Shown here piece after piece: positions 32,030 through 43,010 of a stretch of 64,000 bases of DNA. Positions within the stretch are counted from its first letter, which is position 1. Each line of letters starts with the position of its first letter. The stretch is from Gracilaria domingensis. Its lineage: Eukaryota; Rhodophyta; Florideophyceae; Gracilariales; Gracilariaceae. The stretch covers positions 67,652 through 131,651 of the forward strand of contig VCMS01000113.1 in NCBI GenBank assembly GCA_022539475.1, given 5' to 3'. The notes under the pieces are model-generated. The model made no database searches, was not told where the DNA came from, and was given only the letters and a program-made list of their open reading frames with translations. The position numbers and the translations under genes were made by a program.

Positions 32030-32646
32030 AATAGGATTTGAGCTCTCTGCCTTTTATGCTTCCCAGACCTTTCGCCAGTGCCACCCAAATCATGGTGAGC
32101 AGGGACACACACAACTCCAGAGGCTGAGAAGAAATTGTGGGCCCACGGTTATCGATGTTGGCCGTGCCCAAATGCATGGCTCATGGCGTCCCATTCATTG
32201 GAAGGGTATGTAAGTCGGCCCGAAAAGAAGCACAACTTCCAAGACATAAACAACAGATCTGCATGTTGATGCTATGCAGACCAAGGTAAGGGTTACAACC
32301 CTCTAGATCATCGCTGGCCTAGAACATCGCGGCTTCGCGTCTATTTCCCAGGCCATGTCAAAGACATTGGAAGCTTGGCCTCCGTCGCCGTGTGGAAGAC
32401 GATAAAGGTCTGCTGGTACTTCTGACGGACCTACGACGTGCGCATAAAATAAAAACTGTACGTGTACCTTTGTACCCCCATAGTATGGTATCATATACAC
32501 GGTATGGGGCCCATACCCAGTATATGATACAGCAGGGCAGGAAAGTTGGCCGGTGAAACAGTCTTTGTGATCTCGCAGATCCGCAATATCCCTGCGACCT
32601 TCCCTGCCAGAGCAAGCGACCAGAAGCCCCTCACTCGCAAGCGAGA
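32030..32646. other. Intergenic DNA with a 43 bp near-perfect palindrome
   Basis: The palindrome at 32488-32530 is listed separately; nothing else supported. Confidence 0.45.
32488..32530. repeat. Near-perfect palindrome upstream of the 32647 gene
   Basis: Outer arms GTATCATATAC and GTATATGATAC enclose the palindromic core GGTATGGGGCCCATACC. It lies about 120-160 bp before the start codon, so it could be a dimeric regulator site or cruciform. Confidence 0.6.
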
Positions 32647-33999
32647 ATGGACAATCTGAGTACTTCTGCGTATGTAGGCGGTACAGCTCTGAGGACTCCC
32701 TCACCATGCACTTTTCTCCCGACGAAGTGTCCCCTCAGAGCACGCCTATCAGCTGGAAAACGACTACAGACTACACGACAAGCACCATGCACTCTCAACA
32801 CACTATCTTCAGCCTCTGCGAATCGACGTGATGAAGCTGTCAACGAGGAAGACGATGCGGTAATGGGTGGTCAAGAACATACATTCGGAATGGCTATGCC
32901 AAACTTAACAAATGCTGACAAAGATTATCTTGAGGCAGCTACTTCGAATGGTGATTATATGCGTCGCATGACTGATATTATACGGAAAAAAGATCAAGAA
33001 CGCAAAGCAGCCATGGGTAAAGAGAACGCTCAAGGACCAGATGACTATCTGGAAAGCCTTGCTCGCCCAACAACTCCTCTTGCTGATGCCGCTCCTCCTC
33101 GAGTAAATGCTGGCGACGCATATATGGAAGATCTAGCGCGGAAATCACGCGCTGAGCGTGGAATTGAGGACCCACCAGTGGAAAAGCATAGAAGTTCAAC
33201 AGCACCAGCTGGTCCTGTGATAGAAACAGACAAGGAAGAAGAAGCTGATGAGTTAGAAAGTTTGGAAGAGAGAATCAACAGACTGCAAGAGAGCTTGGCT
33301 AGAGTGAAGAGTGATATAGACCCAAACTCAACAATAGAAGATGCGATTGCTGTGCAGCAAGAAATTCGAAGAGATATTGGGTTAGATCCTCCGTCAGCAC
33401 CAGTGCCGAAGCAAATGCCAGAACCAACACCAAAACCAACACATAAACCTGCAACTGAATCAACAAAACCGCAAGCAATCGACAAGCAGATCGACTTCTT
33501 AGAGAATTATTTGGATAAATTAAGGCAGGAGGAAGCGGAGGAGAACGCCCTGGAGGATGACAGGGATGCTGAACTTCCAAACGAAGTGGAGATGAAGAAA
33601 GCGCTGGAGTCAAATATAAGTCAGCTTGCGGACAAGTTCACTCCACAGATTGAGGGCCTTGGAGATACAGCGGGGGGAATGAGTGCGGCAGAGAAAATAG
33701 CTGCGTTTCAACAAATTAGAGAGAAATCTATGAATGCTTCCAACCAAGACAAAAGGTTCGAAGATCCGTTTAATACGATTCTTCCTTCTAAAAAGATGTC
33801 TGAGGATGATGGAGAAGAACCTTCACCCAGCTCAGAAGCTGAGTATGACGAAATTGGGTCTCACCTGCATAGTAAGGAGTTGCTTGTGGAGGAAATTGAA
33901 GTAGAAGTAGCACGATATCTTACCAACGCAAAGGATATTTTGGAGAAGCATGACGCACGAATGCAGGTTCTCCTCGCCCGACTGAAGGCACTTCAATAA
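32647..33999 (+). CDS. Probable plastid-targeted coiled-coil protein with repeated DYLxxL motifs
   Basis: 450 residues, function unknown. Residues 1-60 are basic and Ser/Thr/Ala-rich with almost no acidic residues, like a transit peptide. Then come short repeated motifs: DKDYLEAA (91-98), GDYMRRM (102-108), PDDYLESLAR (131-140), GDAYMEDLARKS (156-167). A charged coiled coil (DELESLEERINRLQESLARV, 201-220), a Pro/Thr-rich linker (~245-275), a second coiled coil (~280-305) and a helical C-terminus complete it. Such spaced aromatic-Leu motifs in a disordered protein suggest a multivalent linker or scaffold; this is inference. Intronless, on the same strand as the following plastid-type gene. Confidence 0.7.
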   Translation: MDNLSTSAYVGGTALRTPSPCTFLPTKCPLRARLSAGKRLQTTRQAPCTLNTLSSASANRRDEAVNEEDDAVMGGQEHTFGMAMPNLTNADKDYLEAATSNGDYMRRMTDIIRKKDQERKAAMGKENAQGPDDYLESLARPTTPLADAAPPRVNAGDAYMEDLARKSRAERGIEDPPVEKHRSSTAPAGPVIETDKEEEADELESLEERINRLQESLARVKSDIDPNSTIEDAIAVQQEIRRDIGLDPPSAPVPKQMPEPTPKPTHKPATESTKPQAIDKQIDFLENYLDKLRQEEAEENALEDDRDAELPNEVEMKKALESNISQLADKFTPQIEGLGDTAGGMSAAEKIAAFQQIREKSMNASNQDKRFEDPFNTILPSKKMSEDDGEEPSPSSEAEYDEIGSHLHSKELLVEEIEVEVARYLTNAKDILEKHDARMQVLLARLKALQ

Positions 34000-34442
34000 A
34001 TGTGCTCTTTTCTAGCAAAGACGTCTTGCACGCTCTGTCGCCTCCGCTTTGCTCAAGAATTGCGGTTGCACAACCCGTGAGAGCGATTTGATGCCCTGAT
34101 CGTCTACAGGTCTGAGCCAACTCTCAGTTGCACCATTGTAGCTTGCAAGTTGTACGCCGACGGGTAACCTTCTACCCTTGGTATGAGCGTCCATTCTGTC
34201 TGTGGTCGAGGAGTTTCAACTAGATTTTCAAAAACTATCATCGTGCCACGCGCATGAAATGATCTCACGCCATCTCGGGCATGATACGAGTGTTTCGGCA
34301 GATTTGGATATCTACGACAGGTTTCCAAGTCTGAACGAGTAAATTTTCCGGTCTTCATGTCCTGAGGCTGTTGAGCTTTGGAGAGTTCTCATGGACAATT
34401 AATCCAGCTGGGCTGTCAAAAGGGAGAACGTCTGCACAAGTG
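34000..34442. other. Spacer between two plastid-type genes
   Basis: About 440 bp. Open frame without ATG precedes 34443 in the downstream gene's frame. No other feature seen. Confidence 0.45.
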
Positions 34443-35399
34443 ATGAATCGTTTGAGCATCAGTCCACGTCGTCCAGTTTGGTCACGCCCACACCACCAAG
34501 CGGCCCTCGTGATATGTGCTACTACTCCAACACCTGAGACACTAACTCTCAAACAGCAATTGGAAGCAATTCTTGACGCGTTACCAACTTTCCTAGATAC
34601 CGCCACAGGTCGAGTGGAGAAAGCGGTTGCCTCGATTCCTGATCAAGTCAAATATCTGTTCTCGGACGAAGGTCCACTTGGAGTGCTGAACTTTTGGAGA
34701 GAGAACAAGGAAAATATCTCAACGACAGGACAACAGCTCCTAGAGTCTGGTGAACTTCTCGTGAAGGGAGACACGGATGCTTTCCGAGAAAAAGCGTCCG
34801 GAATTAACTTATCTTGGTTGAGACCCCTTCGTCAGAGGTCGCGTCCTTCAGAGACTGCTGACGATAACATTACGATCACTCATCAAGTGCGAAACACGCT
34901 TCTATTCCTCATCGATTCGCTTACGCCATGGGATTTTGATCGCCATGACTTTGGTCTGACCTTTGTAACTATCTGGAATGATGCCAATGCGTTGAAAGAA
35001 GGCGACGTCAACCGGGCCGTCCTGAAAATGACTTCGACGATAAAACCCATTGAACAGGAATGGAAGTTAAGTGCTCGGACGAAGCTGTTTGATCTTGGGG
35101 AAAACGCGGTGGTGTTCGGTAAGGCGGGCTTGTATTTGGCCGGCAATAGACCAGCGTATATCGGTGCAGAGGCAGACCGTGTGTGGCCTATCCCAAAGCT
35201 ACCTGGAACGAAGTTGTTTGCAAATGTGAACTATCGCAGCTCCAGAAAACCACAGGACGACCCTGTGAAGTTGACATGCGGTATTGAACAAGAGTTTGCT
35301 GTTGCCAAGGGAATCGACCTCACGCTTCGGCTTGCTTTTAATCTTATGGAAAATATGGACATGCGTATCTATCCCGTTCCAAGCGGCAGTTATTTCTGA
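34443..35399 (+). CDS. Conserved-looking protein of unknown function, probably plastid-targeted
   Basis: 318 residues from the first in-frame ATG (MNRLSISPRRPVWSRPHHQA). The leader lacks acidic residues and is Ser/Arg-rich, as in plastid transit peptides. The mature part has an N-terminal helical segment (TLKQQLEAILDALPTFLD) and a beta-rich C-terminal half with alternating hydrophobic strands (FGLTFVTIWND, VVFGKAGLYLAGN, KLFANVNYRSS, GIDLTLRLAFNLME). That half could be a membrane-associated or lipid-binding beta domain. I do not recognise the family. Translation is open upstream to 34371 but only from a TTG codon, so that start is rejected. Confidence 0.7.
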   Translation: MNRLSISPRRPVWSRPHHQAALVICATTPTPETLTLKQQLEAILDALPTFLDTATGRVEKAVASIPDQVKYLFSDEGPLGVLNFWRENKENISTTGQQLLESGELLVKGDTDAFREKASGINLSWLRPLRQRSRPSETADDNITITHQVRNTLLFLIDSLTPWDFDRHDFGLTFVTIWNDANALKEGDVNRAVLKMTSTIKPIEQEWKLSARTKLFDLGENAVVFGKAGLYLAGNRPAYIGAEADRVWPIPKLPGTKLFANVNYRSSRKPQDDPVKLTCGIEQEFAVAKGIDLTLRLAFNLMENMDMRIYPVPSGSYF

Positions 35400-37046
35400 T
35401 GTAACTCTGCTCCAGGTTCAAGTAAATCTGCGCTTCCTGACTATGAAACAGTAGGAGAGCTAGAGATATACAAATCACTCTCACTCTTCTTATTGGGAGA
35501 ATGAGGTGGGTAAAGATTGCAGGGGATAGAGGTGATAACCGAAGATCCTTGGACGCATGAATGGTCTACCGCACATTTATCATCTGATGCTTATGACTAA
35601 GAGGCTGTACTCATCCTGGCTTGGACGCACAGGTATTATTCATAACCATGGACCTCGTTGTCTCTGTGGCGCATCGAATCTTCTTGCCACCAAGCCTTGT
35701 TGGAATCGATGCCTGATATTGTCAAGCGGACGCGCAAGGTTACCAAGGGTCCTCTCTGATGAAGCGTAAAGCTTCCTTTACACCAAGAGCCCATTGGTCT
35801 GGCCTGGTGTTGACTCCACCCTTTTCTCTCTCCGAGAATTGTTTCGCCCTTCTGGTCCATACGCCAAGAAATGGAAAAGCATCCGTTAAGACTCCATCTT
35901 AGACTTCGTAAGACATTGCTCCATACCCAATCCAAAAACGAACTCAAAGGTGCTCACTCTTCTTTACCTTCAATGCGGACGTCTGAAAATGTGTTCTCAT
36001 TCCCAAGGATCTGTTGTTTTATTATAGTGAATCAATAAGTTCCTTCTGACCCTCTCTCTCTCGCCGCCGCCGGCTCGCCACGGGAGTCGCGAGAGATGTG
36101 GGCAAGTCGATACGCTTGGTTGTTCCATAGAAGACGCTCAGCATAGGCAGATGCAGAGGTGTCTGTGTGGTACAGTCTGACGATCAAAATATATATCCAC
36201 TCCAAACCTGATTGCTTCTGTGAGGAGGATGTTACGAATAAATGGTCAGAGAGAGCAGCAGAGGGAGCGTCTAGAATGATATGATGTGGGAGAGGGTGTA
36301 GCCCTGATTAGCCCCTCTTATTCCCTCTTATGACCATCCATCGGGCTTGCGGATTTCCTAGCGCACCTCACCGATGTTTAACGACGTATCATAAAACACT
36401 GTACCTTCCAACTCTTATGGGGCAAAAATTGCAGACCTGCCGTTGGCTGTTCCCTAAGGGGTTGCCCACGTCCCAATCGATTTCGACTCGGATCGAAAGG
36501 ATGTTTCACAGAGACATTGGCAGACAGTCCAGCGTGAGCTTCTTTGCTGACACTTTCTCGTCATCTACGTCGTATCCTATCGAGAGGATGGTCGTATTGT
36601 CGAGGTTTATCCTCATACCCTCTTACCCATGACTGACATCTCTTTACGCAACCATTTGCTCACCTAACGAAAGTGTATATCCTACCTAAGACTAATCCTC
36701 TTACCCCTACTGTTCTTTGTTTACCGGGAAGTTCTTGAGTTCGGTCGCACGCTTCAGAAGGGTTTGTCTTCTTTACAGCAAACTCATAAGATTAGGTACG
36801 TCGCATGCTTCTCAATTCAGCGGATACGTTGCGTGCAGGACCTACCTTCCGCAGCATCACCAAAGATGAAGAATCAGAATCCATCAACCACTGCTCCATA
36901 ATCTACGCCAGCACGTGAAAAGCTTTCACAGCTAACAGTTAGTCTTTCAAAGCGATAGTTTACAAGCAGGAAGCACTGGAACCTCCTCATGTGCCTCGCT
37001 TCCGCCAGATCTGTACCCAAGCAGACTCAGCATTGTTTCTTTGTCA
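35400..37046. other. Intergenic DNA (convergent gene ends)
   Basis: 1.6 kb between the ends of two convergent genes. No gene supported. A CT/CGCCG-rich patch lies near 36050. Confidence 0.45.
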
Positions 37047-38738
37047 TTACTTTGGTTGCAGATTAGGTGCTGCATGATACCAGACAGCGTTCTGGGCAAT
37101 GTATGGAGCGCCGCTTGAAGTTGAAGGCACAAATCGCAATGGAGCAAGCGTTGGGGTCGAAGACGCTTGTGCCTGTTGAAACGGTGCAGGCTGATGCTGC
37201 ACCATAAGCCCGCCATCTACTACGCTGTTGGGATAAACGTATGTCGGATAAATCCCAGTGCCAACGTTGGGCACAACGTTATTCTGAGCCGAAGCAGCTT
37301 CTCTGGGGGCATTTGTCCTTAGGGAAGCGTCCATGCACTGCTTATCATCCAGAGTACCAAATTCTTTGTGGGCGTCCACTTCTCGTGTACTTTGTGGTTT
37401 CATATCCTCAGTGACCATCTTGGAACTCTTTTCGGACATGCTAATGTCATTATCAATCTTACGCAGATCATGCAGCGTAGACGGGGAATGACTGTCAATC
37501 AAAGACGGCTTGGGAGTTGTTGACTGGCGAATAGTATGCTCAGCCACCTGCATAATTGGAGATTGCATAAGTGCATTTTGCTGTGAATCTTGCGAAGCAG
37601 CGGCTGTGGTGGGATCTGACATGCGGACACTATCCTGAGATCTAAACCAGTCGCGAATGGCATCATGCGGCTTGTTGAGAAGTTGGGCCAGCTTTGCAAT
37701 TGCATCCGGGGGTGGGATGGAGTTGAGAACGGTTTGAACCGCCTGCAAAGCCAAAAGCTCTGCCTTCGAAAATGGAGATTGTGATACAAGGAATTGATGC
37801 TGTTTGTACCGATAGTACTGATGCGCATCAAATGAATATGGCACATTGCTGGCAGACGGCGTTTGCATAAGAGTGGGATGTGGTAGCTGCTGACATTGCT
37901 GCACGTTAGGAACAAGATTGGTGGGAAGGGTAGTGCGCCAGTCGGGTCTGGTCGGATCGTGCGAAGAGGGGGATAGATCGACTGGACGCATGGATCGAAG
38001 ACCGGGCTGCATAGAATGTGAGGGTAGTGACGGTGAGGATCGCAGCGAGATTGGCGAGGAGTTGGAACGCCTTCTTTTCTGATCCTGCTTTCTACGGTGC
38101 TTAAACCACAATTTGATCTGCTTTGGGGTGACTCCTTGAAGCTGGTTTGCCAATTGCTGCAATCGCTCCGCAGTGGGGTAACGATCGGCGTCAAAAGCGG
38201 CTTGAAGAACATCCAGTTCCTCGGGAGTACGACGAGTGCGATTGTACTGGGCTTTAAACTGACCTAGGCGAGTTAGATGCTCGCGACGATGTTGAAACCA
38301 CTTTGATATTTGAGCTGTGGTGACGCCCAATTGATGGGCCAGAGTATTCTTCTTGTGGAGCTCTGGGTACGGCTCCTCATCAAAGGCTTTGAGCAGAACT
38401 TCCTTCTGAGCGGGTGTGACTCGCCATTTCGAATGCGTAGGCTGCGGAAGCGGTTGTGCGGACAGAGTAACAGGGGCAGCAGCAGGAACCGGAGCGAAGG
38501 TGACAACGGGGGGAGCCGGAGACGTGGAAAGCGCAGGTGTTGTGGGACTAGCCGTGACTAAGAGAGCGGTGGCTCCGAGTGTGGGAGTAGAAGCAGAAGC
38601 AAGGGGGGCAGAGAGATCGGGGGTGGTGGGAGGTAGCAAAGGGGGCGGCTGGGAAGGTGGGGGTAACAGTGGCTGGGCGACGTGGGAGAGTTTGGGTGGG
38701 GGCGGCTGGTGATGAGCCATGCGAAGGGGGACGGTCAT
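37047..38738 (-). CDS. Homeobox transcription factor with three homeodomains
   Basis: 563 residues from ATG 38738. The N-terminus is Pro/Ala/Thr-rich (1-100). Homeodomain 1 (about 103-160) has PYP between helices and recognition helix ISKWFQHRR. Homeodomain 2 (about 166-224) has IKLWFKHRRKQDQKRR with a basic tail. A third, divergent domain (about 323-372) has IRDWFRSQDSVR, keeping WFxxQ but lacking the basic end. None shows the three-residue TALE insertion. The rest is Gln/Ser/Pro-rich, as in activation regions. It is a nuclear DNA-binding regulator; targets unknown. The GC-rich region upstream is probably its promoter. Confidence 0.9.
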   Translation of the reverse strand: MTVPLRMAHHQPPPPKLSHVAQPLLPPPSQPPPLLPPTTPDLSAPLASASTPTLGATALLVTASPTTPALSTSPAPPVVTFAPVPAAAPVTLSAQPLPQPTHSKWRVTPAQKEVLLKAFDEEPYPELHKKNTLAHQLGVTTAQISKWFQHRREHLTRLGQFKAQYNRTRRTPEELDVLQAAFDADRYPTAERLQQLANQLQGVTPKQIKLWFKHRRKQDQKRRRSNSSPISLRSSPSLPSHSMQPGLRSMRPVDLSPSSHDPTRPDWRTTLPTNLVPNVQQCQQLPHPTLMQTPSASNVPYSFDAHQYYRYKQHQFLVSQSPFSKAELLALQAVQTVLNSIPPPDAIAKLAQLLNKPHDAIRDWFRSQDSVRMSDPTTAAASQDSQQNALMQSPIMQVAEHTIRQSTTPKPSLIDSHSPSTLHDLRKIDNDISMSEKSSKMVTEDMKPQSTREVDAHKEFGTLDDKQCMDASLRTNAPREAASAQNNVVPNVGTGIYPTYVYPNSVVDGGLMVQHQPAPFQQAQASSTPTLAPLRFVPSTSSGAPYIAQNAVWYHAAPNLQPK

Positions 38739-39360
38739 TGACGGGGTGGGGTGTGAATGGTAACGGGGATAACACGGCGTCTGTTAGGGAGAAGAAAAGG
38801 TGCGTGGACAGGCTTGGGGCAAGGGAGGTGGTGGGGGGGGTAGGGGTACGTGGGTGAGGAAGAGGTGTGCGGCTGGAAGTACCGTCGGTACCTTCGTAGA
38901 TAGATGGCTGGGGGGCAAAGACGCGGTTGAAGCGGCGGGGGCGTATGCCCTGCGGCGCGCGCGGGAGAGAGGATGCAAAAGTGTGCGCGACGCATGCGGG
39001 GGCGTGTAAGTGGCGCGGGCGCATTTGGCGGTTGACGGAGGCACGGCGCGATCTGCGCGCGGCAGATTGCGTTTTTCTTTGGCGGTTGGTGGCTGGTGCG
39101 TGCGTATCTGCTGACCGCATGGGCCGCGCCGCCATTGGGCCGCGCAGCCCAAATATCGGCGCGCGCGGCGCCAAGGTCGTATCTCGCGTGTCTTTTTCCA
39201 CGTCGCCAGTGGAGCCAAACGCCGTCGCGGATGTTTTTCCCAGCGCGCTAATTGGCCTGCGCCGCGCGCGTGCACGGCGTGTGCCATCTGCGGCTGAGCT
39301 CGTGCTGCTGAACACCCGTCGACACGGTTTCCCCGACCGCACCAGCTAACATTCATGAGC
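38739..39360. other. GC-rich upstream region of the homeobox gene
   Basis: G/C-rich, with long chance ORFs on both strands lacking domain character. Best read as a promoter-proximal CpG-rich region. Confidence 0.5.
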
Positions 39361-41444
39361 CTCTGCTCGATTCCCGAGCTTTTTCTACCGAGTCCCTCGA
39401 CGACGTCCGCACTAGACTAGTCCGCACTTTGCAACTCCCTACGCAGATAACCTTATCATTAGACCTCGTAACTCTTCGACGACATTTTCTTTGTCCCTCC
39501 CTGATGAAGCCGCACGGATGCAGTATCGGTCGCCAACGAAAACTCACCGTCCACTTTCTGTTTGTAGCCCTTGATAACTTGTATGGCGGAGAACACACCT
39601 TGGTACCCTTTATACAAATTCAGCGCTTCTACTGCAGATGCAACTGCATTCACAAAAAGTAAGGTCGTTCCGCTCGTCGTCAGACCGCAAAAAGCTTCGG
39701 AGGAAAACCTGAATCCAGCAGTTGCTTGTAATATCCCTAGATGTGCAGTATTCCCTCCTTTACAACTTTAGCACCAAATTTGAGATGGTCTCTGTACAGA
39801 AGCCCCTTCTCTGACAACCATCCCAAAACTCATAGCACTATGTATCATAATCATACCGACTGTATCTACTGTCAAATGTACACTCGAACTTGCTGCCAAT
39901 GGAAAGGGACATCGAATTCTAAACAAAACAAAACGCTATTAAGTAGCGTGGTATAACCCTTGCTGCTGCATCATTTACGCTCAAATGAAAAGAATCCCGT
40001 ACAAGAATCAAAAATAATGCTCCTTAGCAACTGGATACCAAAGCTGAAGTCTGTGTGTGAAGAGTTCAGGTAACCTCCTACCGTTCGTAATTATCCTTCA
40101 AAGCTTACCAAAGTTAAAATGTTAGGTAACCTATCTTCCTTTGTAGAATGCAGTTCTGTCATCGAGCGGGCATCCACTACAACACCGGCAACAATCATCA
40201 AGAACAAGATCGTTGTCGGTAAGGGTTCCACGTGTCATCGTCACTGGAACTTGTGGGAATAGACGAAAATATTGTTAAATTAATGTTTAGCTAAATGGAA
40301 ATCTTGTACCGCCGTGAGCTTCATAACTTTAGTAAAAAACTAAATTACAATTTCAAGTTTAGAACTGTTTCAACAAAGAAGAAGGAAATGAACATCATAA
40401 AACGAAGGAGTCTGAACCCATGTTCAATTGAAAGCAATATCACTTACGTTGCAGAGGAGATGGATTTTGTTAACGGCTCAAAATAAAAGCTAGTTCTAAA
40501 AAGATGAAATAAGTGATGTCTTTTCCTATTTACATATATAGTACTACGCAGAAACCTCACAAAAAGCTGTTCTTATGAACAAAAATCTGGCACAGTTATT
40601 TTTTTGTATTCTACAGTCCGGATATCGAACAATGTGATATATCTTTTTGTGTGCAAAATATGTTGAAGTATAAGTGTAAAGAAGATTTTGTATACAAAAT
40701 GCAAAACATACAATGAATTTAAGATCAAAAATAAGATGACGACTAAAGTAGTCAGCCAATCTCTATTATTTCGCAAAATAGTCAGTCCCAAATACAACAC
40801 TCGCAGTTTGACTACTATAAGCATAACATTCGTTAAAACCATGAAGACGAACATAATATATAATTTTGCCTCTACCAAAACCAATGTTGTCCTTATTTTG
40901 TGATTTCATAGCATACTTACGAACAAACAAATTTTGTGTCTGACAACACTCAATTGTTACTGTGCTTCATTCGCTTCTTCAAAGTGAATTTAAAACCCAA
41001 AAATACTGGAAAGTGAGCATTATATTTTTCTTAGCTTTGATTCAACCATTTTGTTTGCATGGAGTTGCTTCAATTGAATCATTTGTCAGAGCAAAATTAT
41101 CTACATATGTAAACATCTCCTATTATCTACGCATCGAGCATAAACATCTTTCTTTTGCAGACAATAAGGCATAAAAACAACTAAACTAAAACGTTAGGGT
41201 ATTTGGTCGTCCATTCTGGTTCTCTAAGCTCCGAATAAGATAAAAACGACGCTGTTTCAACTGTCTAAAAAGCTAAGACTACTTTTTATCGTTATCGGCC
41301 CATTGTTTTCGACAATATGCATTTTTGATTTCATTTCATATATTCTAATCAATCAGGTCCGTAGTTTTGACTGACTGCTGACTTGATTATTTTAAATCTG
41401 AGTATTTTCTCACTGGCTGGCATCTACGCCGACGTTGTAGTCAT
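39361..41444. other. AT-rich intergenic DNA
   Basis: No gene or RNA supported. Short ORFs (for example 40544-40884) are low-complexity and probably chance. Confidence 0.5.
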
Positions 41445-42300
41445 TGTAGAGCACAACGTCCTAACAAAAGATCCAAAAAGGTGCGTTTCATAGTTTTTAG
41501 ATCCGTTACCGGCTTTGAGGCTTCATTTTATGAAACACGACTGTAGTGATCGATAACTTTTAGAGTATGCCTAAAAAGGATAGGTTTCTGTGCATATATG
41601 TGCCGAGTTGGCCCAATACTGGGTGCGCCGTGGCACACCTGAAACTGTTGCACACGTGTAGAGTGTTCGCCGGCAGCGCCGGATAGTGAGATATTTTTAG
41701 TTCATATTTTCAAATGCTCTTTATAGGTGGAGGCACGTGCCGCCACTGTACGGGAAGTACATCTCAAGAAGGTCTTTGGCTCTAGCGTTTTGCCGCGTGC
41801 GAACGGTTTTTCGTCCCTTACCGGGCTAAACCGTCGCATGCTTGAAGTATTTATCCACTTCTGTCTCGAACGACTCTTACACAGTCGTGACGGCATCCTT
41901 CTGTTGTTTACCTCTTATTATTTCCGTCATACTGCTCTTGTCTCTCTGCCCTGTTATATAGGATTTGCCCACTAGTCTCGGGACTTACTCCCATTCATCA
42001 ATAATCAGTTCTGCGCAGTGCGGCTTGTTTTCTTATCACTCGTTGCCCCAAACCGTCGGGCGGGATACCCCCACTCGCTATGGCACATCAGAAATCCCGA
42101 TACTTACGCCGATTCTTCCCCCTTGACCTCTGACTGCACGCACAGATCGAGGCCACCCGGACTTACACCCGGCATCGCGTTGGCTCTACAGGAGGGTTCT
42201 ACTGCTGCATCTACCTCTTTAGAGAGCAAGTTTTGAACACCCTGTTGGTGCGCTTTCCGCGACGCGGCTCTTGTTTGCCCACTCGTGGGATTGCACCACA
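41445..42300 (+). repeat. Solo LTR of the element 1 family (856 bp)
   Basis: Starts TGTAGAGCACAACGTCC and ends TTGCACCACA; aligns over its length with the element 1 LTR (opposite strand). Flanked by GTCAT (41440-41444) and GTCAC (42301-42305), a likely 5 bp target duplication with one change. No internal domain follows, so it arose by LTR-LTR recombination. Confidence 0.8.
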
Positions 42301-42380
42301 GTCACATCTAGTCAATATTCTACATTGAACGGAATATGCCACAAAAACTACAGTACGACTGATAGTAGTTTATCGATAGG

Positions 42381-42938
42381 TGTAGTATAGTGGATCCGAT
42401 ATGTATGGCAGGTAAGAAGGGGTATACTAGAGACTGGCAGGAAGCGCAAGGTGTCCCACGTGTGCGGAGATGGCACGCCGTGCGGACTTGTATGATACTA
42501 ACTGCACGTAGCATAGTTGTAGATAGATGGCACCCGCTCCACGTCTGGATATTTTTGCCACGTGGGCAGGGTGCCGATTCGGACTGTACGCGGTGAGTTG
42601 CAGCGTCGAGGTGCTACTTATGCACCTCCGCTCCTCCCGTACACCCAACTAGTAAAGGGTAAGCACCACCGTCCTGAACTATCTCTTCGCTAAGTCAGAC
42701 CTGCGACTAGAACCGTGACGGACGACTACTAGGTTTCCAGGCCGTTCGGACTCAACGCGCGTTTCTCGACCGCGCCTGACGCTCCCAACCGCCCAGTCTC
42801 CCTACGACCGCCCGGTGCTGGCGTTCGTTTCCACGCGTTACACTTATACCCGACCGGATCACGGGACTACACGCCCCGCTTACGAACTTACTCGGATCGC
42901 GCCTCTAGGACTCTTTCGCCTGACGGCGCTATCTCACA
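42381..42938 (+). repeat. Element 2 5' LTR (558 bp)
   Basis: TGTAGTATAGTGGATCC...TATCTCACA; direct repeat of 53066-53623 with the same length. Confidence 0.95.
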
Positions 42939-42939
42939 T

Positions 42940-42958
42940 TGGTCTCCCGACCTAGAAG
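42940..42958 (+). promoter_or_regulatory. Element 2 primer-binding site
   Basis: TGGTCTCCCGACCTAGAAG one base after the LTR; same motif as in elements 1 and 3. Confidence 0.75.
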
Positions 42959-43010
42959 TGGGATTCGTGTTTTCCGTACGGAGCAACAACAGATCTGAAG
43001 AAGATATCTC

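Noticed and set aside
34371-34442. Upstream extension of the 34443 gene
   Set aside because: Only a TTG codon is available; the first ATG gives a plausible transit peptide.
39000-39356. Arg-rich ORFs opposite the homeobox promoter
   Set aside because: GC-rich chance ORFs without domain character.
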